This document shows, piece by piece, positions 11,347 to 21,911 of a stretch of 64,000 nucleotides of DNA. The position numbers and the translations under genes were made by a program. Within the stretch, counting starts at the first letter, position 1. The number at the start of each line of letters is the position of its first letter. Source of the DNA: Artemia franciscana (taxonomy: Eukaryota; Arthropoda; Branchiopoda; Anostraca; Artemiidae); assembly GCF_032884065.1 (NCBI RefSeq), contig NC_088879.1, forward strand, positions 23,360,038 through 23,424,037, given 5' to 3'. Below the pieces are notes generated by a model. That model saw only the letters and a program-made list of their open reading frames with translations. It had not been told where the DNA came from and searched no databases.

Positions 11347-11440
11347 TAATTTATTTTGAGGTTTAGTTTTTGCTGGACAAGTAGTTCACCGGGAATCCGG
11401 CCAAAAACGGATATTTGGTAGAAGCAAGGCAGGAAGCTTC

Positions 11441-11872
11441 GATCAAAGATAGGGTAAAAACCATATGCTGAATCCAAACCTGAACTTTGTTTTCTCGGAA
11501 GACCAGTCATTGGTCAAATATTAAATAGTACAGATATTCAAGGAGTCTGGCGAAGACCAGATCTACAAGACGCAATTGTCTGGATCAAATATGAAATTTA
11601 TGGGATCTCATCGAAACCTTTGGTCTTGTTATGTTATATTTTGAGAGAACCCTTTAAGTCAGGAGTGTTGATAGTGAGATTTATAGTCAGAGCGGATTGC
11701 AGTGGACACGTGCTGTACTTTTGTCATGTATATTCGTAATTCTGACTGTGATTCGTATTCATAATTCTAGTTCAAGTTATGTGATCAAGTAGTTTTAGCT
11801 GCAGTGTGATACAGTGAAAATTCTGCCTGAGTTCTGTTACTCGTATTCGTAATTCTAGTTCTAATTATGTGA
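11441..11872. repeat. Right outer foldback arm (inverted copy of 2700-3126)
   Basis: From GATCAAAGAT at 11441 to AATTATGTGAA at 11872 the sequence is the reverse complement of 2700-3126. It differs by a few substitutions and short indels. Confidence 0.8.
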
Positions 11873-13733
11873 ACAAGTAGTTTTAGATGACTTTCAATAA
11901 AACCATTTAGTTTGCATAAGTTTCGTATGAAAGAAACATTGTTCCTTGTTGATAGCTGATTTTGGAGTAATAATAAGTCTTCACATGGGACCACATTAGT
12001 TCTACCCTGAAGGACCAAGGCTTTAAACCTGAGACTGGGGTGGAAGAATCAGCAACTTGGAGCTTGAAGACCACAAAACTGACAGATTTGATGTAAGTTA
12101 ATTTGTTATTTACCTTGCATTTCATAACCTACCTATGCTAAGGGCAATCCTGTATATAGCCTAGTCTCATTTAGACCAAATAGCATAACAAAAAAATCGA
12201 GCCTTTTTTTAACAGTATTTATAGAATTTCAATTAAATATGAAATTAAGGAAAATCTGGGGCTTTTGAAAAGGGAACATGTTAAGAAAATAATTCTTATT
12301 TTGTAATATACAAAAAATTATGTTTAACATATTTTGAGGACACTTCCACTATACTTTATCCCCCCTCCCTAATCTACAATTATAGAACCCAAATTATATA
12401 CTTCTCACGAACCATTATTTTTTTAAATTAATACTTATATAAAAATCAATGCTCACACATTGAAGAAGTGATGCCAATGTTCGTCCCGGCATAAAGGCTA
12501 AGATTTATTAGTCTACTTAGCCCTTGTCTAAAAACAAAATTCATATATTAGTATACTTGGTATTTCTAAATTTAGAACTATTAATATCTTATTCACTTTT
12601 TGTCTTTCAGAAATCCCAAAAGTATTTCTCCATTCAAGACATTTCTTGTGATGCTTATTTCACTAATGATGCTCCAACATGTATTGATGCATAAGCTGAC
12701 ACAACTGTAACAAGTTTGCCCTTTTTTACTGGAGAAGAGCCAAGATCTGATAAGGTATGTATTAAAGCAATTTGTCCTAAATTTTTCTATAATTCTTAAT
12801 AATAGACAGTTGCAAGAATAGGTTGCATCTGGCACGAATAATTTTTGTGGAATTGCAATGCTATCATACATGATTTAATATAGATATTTGAATAAAAGAT
12901 ATTGTACTTTATCAGTGACTGAACCAAAAACCTGTAAGACATCAGAGTAGTAATAGCCAATGACAAATAATTTGAAGTCTGGCCTGCTCACTTGTCTTGG
13001 TTTTTGACATTCCAAGGTATTATCCTGATAGCTTTTAATGACTTTTTTTGCTATTATGTTGGTGAGAATAATCACCAACAACTTGGTAGGTATGTATTTT
13101 GTGTGTTGAAGTGCACTGTTAGTTGTGTTTTATGATGGCAGTTTTATGAAATCCGTGCTTCCAAAATAGCCCTTATAGATTTTCAGTAGAGTCTTGCATA
13201 CTCAGAAAGCTAAAGTTGATAGTCTTCAAATTAGCCATGAATTTTTAGGTTTTCAATTGAAAAAGAATTTTAAAACAAATATATTCAAAATCTAAGAAGT
13301 ATTATCTTGAAAATTGTGAAAAGTGTTATCTTGATTAATGAAAATAATGAATATTTCAAGGAATGAAATTACTTTACAATTTCAAAGAACAACTGTTCAA
13401 AAAAATTAAAAATTCAATAAATTACTTTTCCCCAAATATTAGACACAATTTCCCACAGCTTCCAATGCAGAAGATTTCTCTGCAATAACTTAACATATCA
13501 TCATGGCTTAATCACTTAATAAATGATATCCTCAAAATATTATTACATAAAAAGATATGAAATAACTTGCAATACATATAATTACTATTTATAATTTACT
13601 TAATGATTTTGTGAAGAAGAAACTGTTTTATTACTCTTGTTCTTAAAAAAATATAAAATAACATAGGCTCTTGCCATCTCCCTTCAGGAATATTTGCAGA
13701 TAGCCTTGATACTAAGGTGTTTGAATTACCAAA
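11873..13733. other. AT-rich non-coding stretch
   Basis: Only short ORFs on both strands, with no domain or repeat recognised. The composition is intron-like or intergenic. I see nothing else to annotate here. Confidence 0.5.
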
Positions 13734-14036
13734 GTGCTCCTATTTCAGGTTGTCAGAAACAATATCATTGGGACAAGCCCATCTAAAGTTGGGAACCAGT
13801 CTGGTTCAAGGATGTTTGTGAGGAGCTGTCAACTTCAGTCCAGACTAGTAGAATCAGAACAAGGAACTACAAACATGACTTTTTGGCCACAATCAATCCC
13901 TCCATCTATGGACAATGCTTATATGTCTGATAGCCAAGTAGGTCTTCAGCAGAATCCTGGACCATATCCCTCTAAACGCTATACACAATCAATTAAAATA
14001 ACATTTCAGGGTGCCAGGAAGCTTGGTTGTGGTTAG
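13734..14036 (+). CDS. Unidentified 100-codon ORF
   Basis: A short plus-strand ORF, rich in Ser, Gln and Pro, with no motif I recognise. TTTCAG at 13744-13749 could be a splice acceptor, in which case the coding part would start just after it. It lies just upstream of a diverged direct repeat (14140-14790) and may be part of the same relic. It could equally be a chance ORF. Confidence 0.2.
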   Translation: MLLFQVVRNNIIGTSPSKVGNQSGSRMFVRSCQLQSRLVESEQGTTNMTFWPQSIPPSMDNAYMSDSQVGLQQNPGPYPSKRYTQSIKITFQGARKLGCG

Positions 14037-14139
14037 ACTAAATGGGGGGCAGAGACAACTGCACCCCCTTCTAAAAAACTAAAAATGGACAGCAACATTT
14101 TCAAAGAAAAAATCAAATCAAGCGTAAATGTTGAAAGTA

Positions 14140-14790
14140 TTACAGCAAATACTCCAGGATTATATGCCAGTTGTTTTCCTGCTACTTTAGAAAAAGCATT
14201 TGAAAAGGCTGCTAGCTTTTTTGAGAACTAAAAAAGTGAGGATGAATTCACACAGATTTGGTATGCTAGTAGTAGATCAACTTCGGAATTTTCCAATTTC
14301 TACCCAACATGAGGCACAGACACAAATGTTACAATTACTAAACAAGATAGAAAATGAAACATATTTTGAAAAACGATCTTAAAATTGTACATTAGTTTCT
14401 AAAATTTAATATTAATTTTTTTCCTATCTGATCTTTTATTTTTATATTGATTATTATCTTTTCAAAATTGATGTGTTTTATTTTCTAAATATTTTTGGAA
14501 GTGAAGAAATATTAATTTCAAGTCTAAATGTTTAAAATGCTAATCCAAACAGTGCTCCAGGATCAAATGCCAGTCGTTTTCCAGCTGTATTTGATAAGGC
14601 TGCTAGTTTTTTTTTTAACTAAAAAAGTGAGGATGAGTCATATTACATTTGGAATGTTAGTAGCATATCAGCTTCAGTATTTTACAGTTTCAACTCAACA
14701 CAAAGGCCAAAAGGTTTTACAATTGCTACACAATATAAAAGATGAAAAAATTTTGGCAAATAATCTAAAAATTGTATACTATTTTCTGTG
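14140..14790 (+). repeat. Two diverged direct copies of a coding-like about 240-bp segment
   Basis: Bases about 14150-14390 and 14555-14785 align. Both contain a CCAGGAT-AATGCCAGT-GTTTTCC segment, then GGCTGCTAG, then ACTAAAAAAGTGAGGATGA. They read as FPATLEKAFEKAASFFEN and FPAVFDKAASFFFN respectively, each followed by a TAA and KSEDE. The shared stop and continuing similarity after it suggest both copies descend from an already interrupted sequence. Function unknown. Confidence 0.55.
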
Positions 14791-14940
14791 ATTTCAAATC
14801 TTCCCTTTTTTTAACCGCATTTTTACGAAGTAATATCTGTTCGTTTTATGTTCTAATGCCGCCCCTTACTTTCCGTTAATAAAACTTGTTTTTTTATTTA
14901 ATATTAGAATAATTTGAATTCTAATCAGTTCTAATTCTGA

Positions 14941-15868
14941 ATTCTAATGCTGAAGTATTATCCCTTCCTATTCATGATTAAGTACCATGAAAAATCTTTT
15001 TTTTGCGTTTTTTAATGCTGTAAGGTCTCAGGTATAACCCTTGTGACTCTATAGATTGAACTGACAAATAAATCAGTACAAAAATTAATTTTTGAAAAGC
15101 TGTAAATTAAGGAGACGGTAACTCTGATCTTTAATTTCAGCTAATTTTTTTTTCACATCATCACGCCATCCTCTGATAATAAGAAAATTATATAATGCTC
15201 TTGTAAGACTACATTTGAAGTTTGGCTGCCCCGTTACAAATCCTCAATATTGGCAGCCCTAGAGAGCGTACAGAGAAGAGCAACTAAGCTTTGTGCCCCA
15301 CACCAACAGCTTCCCTACCCTGAACGTCTGCGTCACCTAAAGATACCCACATTGGTTTACCAGCAGCACAGAGGAGATGTTATTTTTGTCAAGAAAATTT
15401 ACCAAAACAATATGGCTAACTCCATTTTTACTCCCTCCCTTGCCACTATGACGCGAGGCCAATCAATGAAGCTGCAATAGAAGAACTCCAGACGCAGAGA
15501 GAGGACGAACTTTTTCTCCGTACGTGCTGTCTCACCTTGGAACAGCCTTACCAATGAGCCTGCCACTGGTGAATTGATTAATTCTTTCAAAAATGCAGTT
15601 GATTTGGAGTGGAGTAACGCGGAATGGAAGTACCAGTGGGAGGCGACACCCCACAACACCCACTAATTGCGTCACCTCATCAAATCAACAGCGAGACGTT
15701 CTACAGGAGGATGCAGTCCACCTTATCTCGCTGTAAATGCGGTTTAAGGTAATTCTATTCTGAAGTATTACACCTGCCTATTCATGAATAAGTAGTATGA
15801 AAAATCCATATGTTTTTTTTGCATTTGTTAATGCTGTAAGGTGTCATGTATAACCCTTGTGACTCTAA
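14941..15868 (+). repeat. LINE fragment bracketed by about 110-bp imperfect direct repeats
   Basis: Bases about 14941-15052 (CTAATGCTGAAGTATTA to CCCTTGTGACTCTA) recur at about 15757-15868, on both sides of the LINE fragment. At this length they are not a target-site duplication. They are more likely a tandem duplication of intron sequence around the insertion. The same arrangement is present in the copy at 23.5-24.5 kb, so it predates the larger duplication. Confidence 0.7.
15176..15666 (+). pseudogene. LINE reverse transcriptase C-terminal fragment, copy 1
   Basis: The sequence reads IRKLYNALVRPHLKFG, then ALESVQRRATKLCAPHQQLP and YPERLRHLKIPTLVYQQHRG. This is the canonical C-terminal thumb region of non-LTR retrotransposon RTs (ALVRPHLEY---VW, IE-VQRRATK, Y--RL--L-LPTL--RR-RGD). 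After a frameshift it ends FFSVRAVSPWNSL...NNTH with TAA at 15664-15666. A deletion near 15244 removes about 10 bases relative to the copy at 23.8 kb. It is 5'-truncated and lies upstream of exon A, apparently within an intron. Confidence 0.85.
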
Positions 15869-15872
15869 TTAG

Positions 15873-16051
15873 GTCCCAAGGGAATGACTATATTTTGTAC
15901 ATAACACTTATAGGTTTAGGGGTGTTTTATAGCCTTATAATTGCCCGTGCTTGTTTGAGCGACTATGAAATGTTAGGTGTTTTTCATCAGCTGCGTAGAC
16001 TCGCAAGAGAATCGGAAAGATAAGGTCATTCGCAGGTTAATAAACCCTCAG
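15873..16051 (+). pseudogene. Exon A, copy 1, of an unidentified multi-pass membrane protein
   Basis: A 179-base exon-like segment lies between an AG acceptor (CTAATTAG) and a GTAAAG donor. It encodes one membrane helix (YILYITLIGLGVFYSLIIA) and a basic cytosolic-looking tail (LRRLARESER). The codon after ESER is TAA (16021-16023). At the same place copy 3 (33004-33076) has TAT. The frame after the stop continues to the donor and its phase fits exon B1 (TCA G / GA GTG). I do not recognise the protein family, although the layout could suit a chemoreceptor-like or other multi-pass protein. Confidence 0.6.
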
Positions 16052-16259
16052 GTAAAGGCTTTTTTAAACCCATTAAGTTAAACTATTAATTTCACATACA
16101 TTTTACCAGTTTATTCTTTTATCTGTGTTGCTGGTGTTATTTTTTGCTATCATTGTTATTTAATATCAAGTACCTGCTACCTGCAGCTCCTTCCAATAAT
16201 TTTGAAAACAAAAATGATATAGATTTCAGCAATTTAATTTTGACCATTCTATGTTTCAG

Positions 16260-16539
16260 GAGTGACAGCGTTCAGTTGGCCTTGGCAATTCATAGAAGAG
16301 CGTGTGGGGTATAAATGGATGCATGTAATTCATTTTGCCATTTTAATGGTTGTGATTCTCGCTAACTCAATTGCATGGATCCATTATACCCCAAAACCAG
16401 GAGCCATCATCCTTAATATAACGGCCAACACGTTATTCCAAGGATTGTGTAATACGGCGCTCCTAATCTGGAAGGCGTTTTTCTTCTCTTTTAATCTACT
16501 AAAAGAGGAGGAAACATCGTACATTGTAATCCAGATAGT
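16260..16539 (+). pseudogene. Exon B, copy 1 (3' end replaced)
   Basis: It starts after the acceptor ATGTTTCAG and begins GVTAFSWPWQFIEERVGYKW, followed by two strong membrane helices (WMHVIHFAILMVVILANSIA and LFQGLCNTALLIWKAFFFSF) and LKEEETSYIVIQI. At 16539 the match to the other B copies ends in TTTTTTTTGTCTGTTTAG. The last about 35 bases and the donor of intact copies are missing, so it cannot splice in the usual way to exon C at 16835. Confidence 0.6.
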
Positions 16540-16834
16540 CTTTTTTTTGTCTGTTTAGAGAATATAGACTATTTAGTAGTTCTCAATTCAAAGTCAACAG
16601 TCAACATTAAAATTCAAAACAAATAGAAACTATTACATAGAGGAGGGAGACCGCCTCCTCCTTAGAAACTTGCTTTTGACTCCAAAGTTTGTTTTTTGTT
16701 CCAATAATTTGGAATAACTCCTTAAACACGAGGTTCATTTAATTTAAAATAATAAAATTTTGTGAAAAAAAGAGGTACAATAAGGGGTGGGCTACATTCA
16801 TCATATCATATGTTTATGTTTTTTTTTGTTTCAG

Positions 16835-16981
16835 CTTCTCTTCTGGTTGTTCCCCGATCATTTGAAAGAACTGGCCCGGTTTTTAAGGAATATCCTATGC
16901 TTTGTGGTTCGGTATTGTATCGCCTATCCTGTGGCATTTCTATGGGTTAAGCTTCCCAGCTCTGCCCAGGAGTTCTTCGAA
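16835..16981 (+). CDS. Exon C of the membrane-protein gene
   Basis: 147 bases (49 codons, no stop) between TTTGTTTCAG and GTAAGT. It encodes LLFWLFPDHLKELARFLRNI followed by a hydrophobic helix (CFVVRYCIAYPVAFLWVKL) and ends SSAQEFFE. Both borders are in phase 0, which fits the phase-0 end of intact B exons (for example B2 at 25208) and the start of exon D. It is the only copy in the window. A polypyrimidine tract precedes the acceptor. Confidence 0.6.
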
Positions 16982-18299
16982 GTAAGTGTTTTCAATCTAA
17001 TAAGATATTGTTTCTTCCTTCATCTAACAGTTAATCTGAGCCACTTATTTACGAAAATAATATGACCACGCATTGGGCCACACTTTGGATAGTTGGACGG
17101 AGAACACAAGGTGGATGGAGTGGCGCTGAAACAAAATACTTAGAATAAAGTTTCTGAGCTATTTGTCACATCTCCATTCTTACAAATTACGATTCGGACT
17201 GCATATACGCTATTCTTTGAATTTGACGAAAATATGTAAAACCTCAATAATAATTTGCTGAAACGGATTGTAAAGAAAAAAGTTAATTTTTTCCCCTGGC
17301 TTTGATTGTTGCTATTTTCCAATTAAAATAAAATTTCTTATTTGAAATACAATTTATTAGCTGTTTTAAGAATATTAATGGCTTAAGAATATGGTATATT
17401 AGCTTTAAAATATTATTTAAACAATAATTCTTTTACCATCTTGTCTGCTAAAAGTAACAATAAATCAGTCGAACATAAGAGATTCTAAAATCAGTTAATT
17501 ATACCAACACGATGAGTAAATTGGCTATTTAGCTCCATGTATCTGTTGAGGTTGGATCCCTTTTACTACAAGTTTAAAGGCTTTAAAAAAAATTTATATG
17601 GAGCAATCTAAAAAAAATGAAAAATCTCAGCCCTTTAATAAGCGTTTTATTGCTTTCCACATGAATAGCCAATTTATTTGACTTGTTTTTATAATCAGCA
17701 GAAAACTAATTCGAAGAAAAATGCTTTACATGGTTTGAATTGGTCTACCTACGTGGTCTAAGGTATGTTCATTTTTCATTTTGTTTTATATTGGTATTGC
17801 TCTTCATGCATTTACTAATGTATTTTTTTTCTAAATGGTGATAATTTACATAATCAGCCAAAGGCTCCCTAAGGCCTGGGGAGGAATAAAAAGAGACGTA
17901 CTAGAGGTATAGCCGGGGCAAAATTACCCAAAATCCTAAATTTCTGGCCTCTTGCAGAGGATGGTCTGGGTACTATTATAAAATTTTAAGTGTTTCTTTT
18001 ATTACCCCACCCCAGATAAAATCCTGTGTTTGTCTGCTTGTGGTAGATGTGTAACATATAACAAATTCTTTTTGGTTGACTTTTGTAATTGATTTTTTTT
18101 TAGAATCTCAAAAGGAAAATAATTTCCTGTTGGGAAAGGTTTCGTCGTTTCGTCACTTCGAAGTTGACCAAAGATGGAGGAAATTCATTGGGTGTGTAAC
18201 GTTGAGTAAATTATTGAATTCCTTCAAATAACCCCTTAACACCGGAATATACATAAATGAAGGCTAACAATAATTTAAAAAAAAATATTTCCACACTCC

Positions 18300-18498
18300 C
18301 AATGAATATTTTTTTAATTTTACTTTAAACGACCCAATATGTTCTGCCTCCCTAATGCCAGCTGGGATATCATTCCAAATAGCCGGAGCTAAATACCTTA
18401 TTCCGAAAGCTGCACGTGTGGTGTCTCGGTACTCAACAATCAAATTATCTGCCTCTCTAGTCTCATACCCATGGAGTGATCAATTTGTGAATGATTCG
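18300..18498 (-). pseudogene. LINE reverse transcriptase C-terminal tail (minus strand), copy 1
   Basis: On the minus strand this reads SLHGYETREADNLIVEYRDT, then AFGIRYLAPAIWNDIPAGIR. This is the C-terminal tail pattern of non-LTR RTs (TR-A--L, ---A---WN-LP--IR). On the plus-strand coordinate axis it joins directly to a truncated exon B at about 18499. The same junction exists in the second copy. Confidence 0.7.
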
Positions 18499-18668
18499 CT
18501 TGGATTCATTATGCCCCAAAACCAGGAGCCACCCTACTTAAGATCACAAGCAACATCTTGGAAGGAGCGTGCAATACGGCGCTGCTAATCTGAAAGACGT
18601 TTTTCTTCTCTCTTAATGTGCTGAAAGAGGAGTAAGCGTCTTACATCGTCATCCAGATTGTGATGACG
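18499..18668 (+). pseudogene. Exon B fragment (5'-truncated), in duplicated block copy 1
   Basis: Starts inside exon B at WIHYAPKPGATLLKIT and continues to about IVIQIV. It carries two stops relative to intact copies: TGA in LLI-KTFFFS and TAA in EE-ASY. Its 5' half is replaced by the LINE tail. It is clearly non-functional. Confidence 0.75.
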
Positions 18669-18745
18669 TGTTTCTAATAGAATTGTGTTTCTAATAGAGC
18701 GGGTTTTTTTAAAAATAGCCACATGGTAAAGATGAATTCTATAAT

Positions 18746-19005
18746 TGTTTAGTTCATTCAGGTTTTTTGCAAAGAGTAATATTTGTGATTTGGTAAATTT
18801 TATCACATTCAGTTTACCTATTGCTGCTAAAAAGAGGAATATATTAACAGTTGGCAAAAAACAGTGCACCGTTCGCTTTGTTTGCCAAGAAGAAAATTTT
18901 TCCAATTTTCGACTGGACAACGTCGGAACCAATTCAATGTTTGTAATAGGAGAGAAAATATTGTCTGGAAAATCATTAATGTTAAGCTACGGCGATACCA
19001 TATGA
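18746..19005 (+). pseudogene. Segment with weak FHA-like pattern, copy 1
   Basis: An 86-codon ORF ends NSMFVIGEKILSGKSLMLSY, then GDTI and a stop. This resembles the end of forkhead-associated domains (NGTFVNGEKI-KGK---L-YGD-I), which bind phosphothreonine. The second glycine-containing NGT is NSM here, and upstream GR and S--H motifs are not clear. Related copies lie near 20525-20600 and 28665-28762 (NSMFVKGEKILSGKS in the last). The assignment is tentative and could be coincidental. Confidence 0.3.
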
Positions 19006-19300
19006 TTGTGCATATTGAATTTGTTTTTGCGTCAATTTTCTCAATTGCATGACTGCGTGGCAGCGTTCAACAGCACTTGCACAATAACACTACAAAATTG
19101 GGGATACAGGATCGGGATTATGATGGAACATAGTCCTGTCCATTTATTAAATCCTCAATTTGAGGTGCTTTCTGGAGCCTACAGTAAGTAGAGTAATGAG
19201 TATGATATTTGCGGCAGTTGCAGTCTTCACATGTGCTAATTGCGCTAATTATTATCAAAGATCTACACTGCCCAGCCATTACAAAGACCAACGAGAATAA
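19006..19300 (+). pseudogene. Small two-helix membrane ORF, copy 1, frameshifted
   Basis: Homologous to 28804-29046. It reads CTITLQNWGYRIGIMM, then a one-base insertion at about 19123-19126 (GATGGAACATAG versus GATGAACATAG) shifts the frame. The second half, VMSMIFAAVAVFTCANCANY, is intact in another frame. Confidence 0.55.
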
Positions 19301-19879
19301 AATACCAACAGTGAACAAACAAACCGGACTACAGAATGTAGAAAGAAAATATGAGAACTAAAACGACGCGGATATAAATAAAAGGTTTGAAGAACAAATT
19401 TACTTGTAAAAGCAATTGTTCAGCAAGAAAATTCCGAAAGTAAGCAAAGAGAGATTTCCCTAATTATATATTTTGCGAAGTCGTAAAACATCCTGTTTTA
19501 CGGATGTTTAAGGGCAAAGTTACCCAAAATCCTAAATTTCTGGCCTCTTCCAGAGGATGGTCTGGGTACTATTATAAAATTTTAAGTGTTTCTTTTATTA
19601 CCCCAGATAAAATCCTGTGTTTGTCTGCTTGTGGTAGATGTGTAACATATAACAAATTCTTTTTGGTTGACTTTTTTAATTGATTTTTTTTTTTGAATTT
19701 CAAAAGGAAAATAATTTCCTGTTGGGAATGGTTTCGTCGTTTCGTCACTTCGAAGTTGACCAAAGATGGAGGAAATTCATTGGGTGTGTAACGTTGAGTA
19801 ATTTATTGAATTCGTTCAAATAACCCCTTAACACCAGAATATACATAAATGAAGGCTAACAATAATTAAAAAAAAAATA

Positions 19880-20089
19880 TTTCCCCACTCCCAATGAATA
19901 TTTTTTAATTTTACTTTAAACGACCCAATATGTTCTGCCTCCCTAATGCCAGCTGGGATATCATTCCAAATAGCCGGAGCTAAATACCTAATTCCGAAAG
20001 CTGCACGTGTGGTGTCTCGGTACTCAACAATCAAATTATCTGCCTCTCTAGTCTCATACCCATGGAGTGATCGATTTGTGAATGAATCG
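19880..20089 (-). pseudogene. LINE reverse transcriptase C-terminal tail (minus strand), copy 2
   Basis: The minus strand reads RSLHGYETREADNLIVEYRD, then RYLAPAIWNDIPAGIREAEH, as in copy 1. It ends near HWEWG with a stop further on. It abuts the truncated exon B at about 20090. Confidence 0.7.
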
Positions 20090-20261
20090 CTTGGATTCAT
20101 TATGCCCCAAAACCAGGAGCCACCCTACTTAAGATCACCACAAGCAACATATTGGAAGGAGCGTGCAATACGGCGCTGCTAATCTGGAAGACATTTTTCT
20201 TCTCTCTTAATGTGCTGAAAGAGGAGGAAGCGTCTTACATCGTCATCCAGATTGTGATGAC
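20090..20261 (+). pseudogene. Exon B fragment (5'-truncated), in duplicated block copy 2
   Basis: Same truncation point as the copy at 18499. Here TGG and GAG are present where copy 1 has TGA and TAA, so the two stops of copy 1 arose after the duplication. The upstream half of exon B is still absent. Confidence 0.75.
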
Positions 20262-20600
20262 GTGTTTCTAAAAGAATTGTGTTTCTAATAGAGCGGATTT
20301 TTTTTAAAATAGCCACATGGTAAAGATGAATTCTATAATTGTTTAGTTCATTCAGGTTTTTTGCAAAGAGTTAATATTTGTGATTTGGTAAATTTTATCA
20401 CATTTAGTTTACCTATTGCTGCTAAAAAGAGGAATATATTAACAGTTAGCAAAAAACAGTGCACCATTCGCTTTGTTTGCCAAGAAGAAAATTTTTCCCA
20501 TTTTCAACTGGACAACGGCTGAACCAAATCAATGTTTGTAATAGGAGAGAAAATATTGTGTGGAAAATCATTAATGTTAAGCTACGGCGATACCATATGA

Positions 20601-20885
20601 TTGTGCATATTGGATTTGTTTTTGCATCAATTGTCTCAATTGCATGACTGCGTGGCAGCGTTCAACAGCACTTGCACAATAACACTACAAAATTGGGGAT
20701 ACAGGATCGGGAGGATGATGAACATAGTCCTGTCCATTTATTGTATCCTCAATTTGAGGTGCTTTCTGGAGCCTACAGTAAGTAGAGTAATGAGTATGAT
20801 ATTTGCGGCGGTTGCAGTCTTCACATGTGCTAATTATTATCAAAGATCTACACTGCCCAGCCATTACAAAGACCAACAAGAATAA
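20601..20885 (+). CDS. Small membrane ORF, copy 2
   Basis: An open frame contains two hydrophobic helices (NIVLSIYCILNLRCFL and VMSMIFAAVAVFTCANYY) and a short tail SHYKDQQE before TAA. Relative to copies 1 and 3 it lacks 9 bases (TGCGCTAAT or equivalent), an in-frame change that removes three residues. It may be an exon rather than a free gene: CTACA-GTAAGT at about 20775 could be a donor. Function unknown. Confidence 0.35.
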   Translation: MCILDLFLHQLSQLHDCVAAFNSTCTITLQNWGYRIGRMMNIVLSIYCILNLRCFLEPTVSRVMSMIFAAVAVFTCANYYQRSTLPSHYKDQQE

Positions 20886-21134
20886 AATACCAACAGTGAA
20901 CAAACAAACCGGACTACAGAATGTAGAAAGAAAATATGAGAACTAAAACGACGCGAATATTTTGCCTGTATGAAATAGAGGCGTCTTCCATGCTGACAAA
21001 AAAAGATAAAACTATAAAAAAGCGAAAATCCCAAACAAAGAATAGGGAAAAAAGAAAACTTAGAATAGGGCCACCAAATGGCTCCGGTATAAAAAAAAAA
21101 ATTCCTACAATATGAACACTATAGGAGAAGAGCG

Positions 21135-21510
21135 CTGATTCGGCTTTACTCAAATTTTTGCAATCATTCTATACTCTTCTGTTCTGGTATTAGGCCACTT
21201 CTGTTAAATAGTGATTTAAAACGTATTCGCATAGATTAATACCGGTACTGCAAATTTCTTTTATATCTACCTCGTTCTTACCAGAATACAAAACTGGTTA
21301 AAAAATATTGTGTGACAGATATTACTGGTGCTTTCGAAAAATTATCTGCCAATCTAGCTATTGAAGCGATTTATAGGCTAGGATGTTTTCATCGCCTTAT
21401 CTGTCTTTTTTCTGTATGTGATAAAATTTGTTTCTTGTAATTACTTTTGCTGTTTTTTTTTTGCATTTTACTCCACTTAACCTCTGTTTTGTAAAGTGGG
21501 TGATAAATAA
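21135..21510 (+). pseudogene. LINE 3' end (RT C-terminus and tail)
   Basis: The frame reads DLKRIRID, then YRYCKFLLYLPRSYQNTKLV, then KYCVTDITGAFEKLSANLAI. This matches the C-terminal pattern of the LINE tail at 56.0-56.6 kb (RNSILIKKYHITD). It is broken by a stop after RID. It is followed by a short 3' UTR ending in an ATT microsatellite, the expected tail type for such elements. Confidence 0.7.

Positions 21511-21549
<39 letters not shown>
21511..21549. repeat. (ATT)n microsatellite
   Basis: About 13 ATT units in a row directly follow GATAAATAA at the LINE 3' end. It is probably the element's simple-repeat tail. Confidence 0.95.
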
Positions 21550-21552
<3 letters not shown>

Positions 21553-21911
21553 TCATGCCTACAAAAATATTATGCTACTACGAGGAGGCAACCCAAAGTA
21601 GATAAATTAGTTAAGAAACGAAGATTATGTTGCTGCCCCTTCAAGTCATCCTTATTCAATTCTTAACTGATTCCCTAGTGATGGAAAGGATACAGCTGTT
21701 GAATTCCTTGCAGAAAAAGTAAGAAAGCTCTAACAGTTTTGGAAAAATTTTTCATTAAAGAATAATTCAAATTTCTCAGCATCTAGTAGGAAAATACTGG
21801 AGATAATTCTTGGTTTCAGTAATGCATAAATGTTGCTCTGGTATAAGAAGACACAAGGGGTATTTACACTGCTCTCCTTCGCTTTGACTTATCTTTTTTA
21901 CTTTGTTGCAG

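Larger units (their letters stand above)
14824..17470 (+). repeat. Duplicated locus, copy 1 (partner 23448-25515)
   Basis: From ACGAAGTAATATCTGTTCG this block is nearly identical to 23448 onward at an offset of about 8.63 kb, up to about 16540. It then resumes at 17254-17470 versus 25298-25515. Copy 1 keeps exon C of the membrane-protein gene in the unmatched part (16540-17253). Copy 2 has a short sequence there instead. The block holds a LINE fragment, exon A and exon B. Confidence 0.85.
17917..19372 (+). repeat. 1.5-kb duplicated block, copy 1 (partner 19513-20957)
   Basis: From GGCAAAATTACCC to GAACTAAAACGACGCG this block is repeated at an offset of about 1.59 kb, with a few percent difference by eye. 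It contains a minus-strand LINE tail, a 5'-truncated exon B, an FHA-like segment and a small membrane ORF. The last part of the block recurs a third time at 28665-29265. Confidence 0.85.
19513..20957 (+). repeat. 1.5-kb duplicated block, copy 2
   Basis: Direct tandem partner of 17917-19372, with about 140 bases between the copies. The order of contents is the same: LINE tail on minus, truncated exon B, FHA-like segment, small membrane ORF. Confidence 0.85.
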
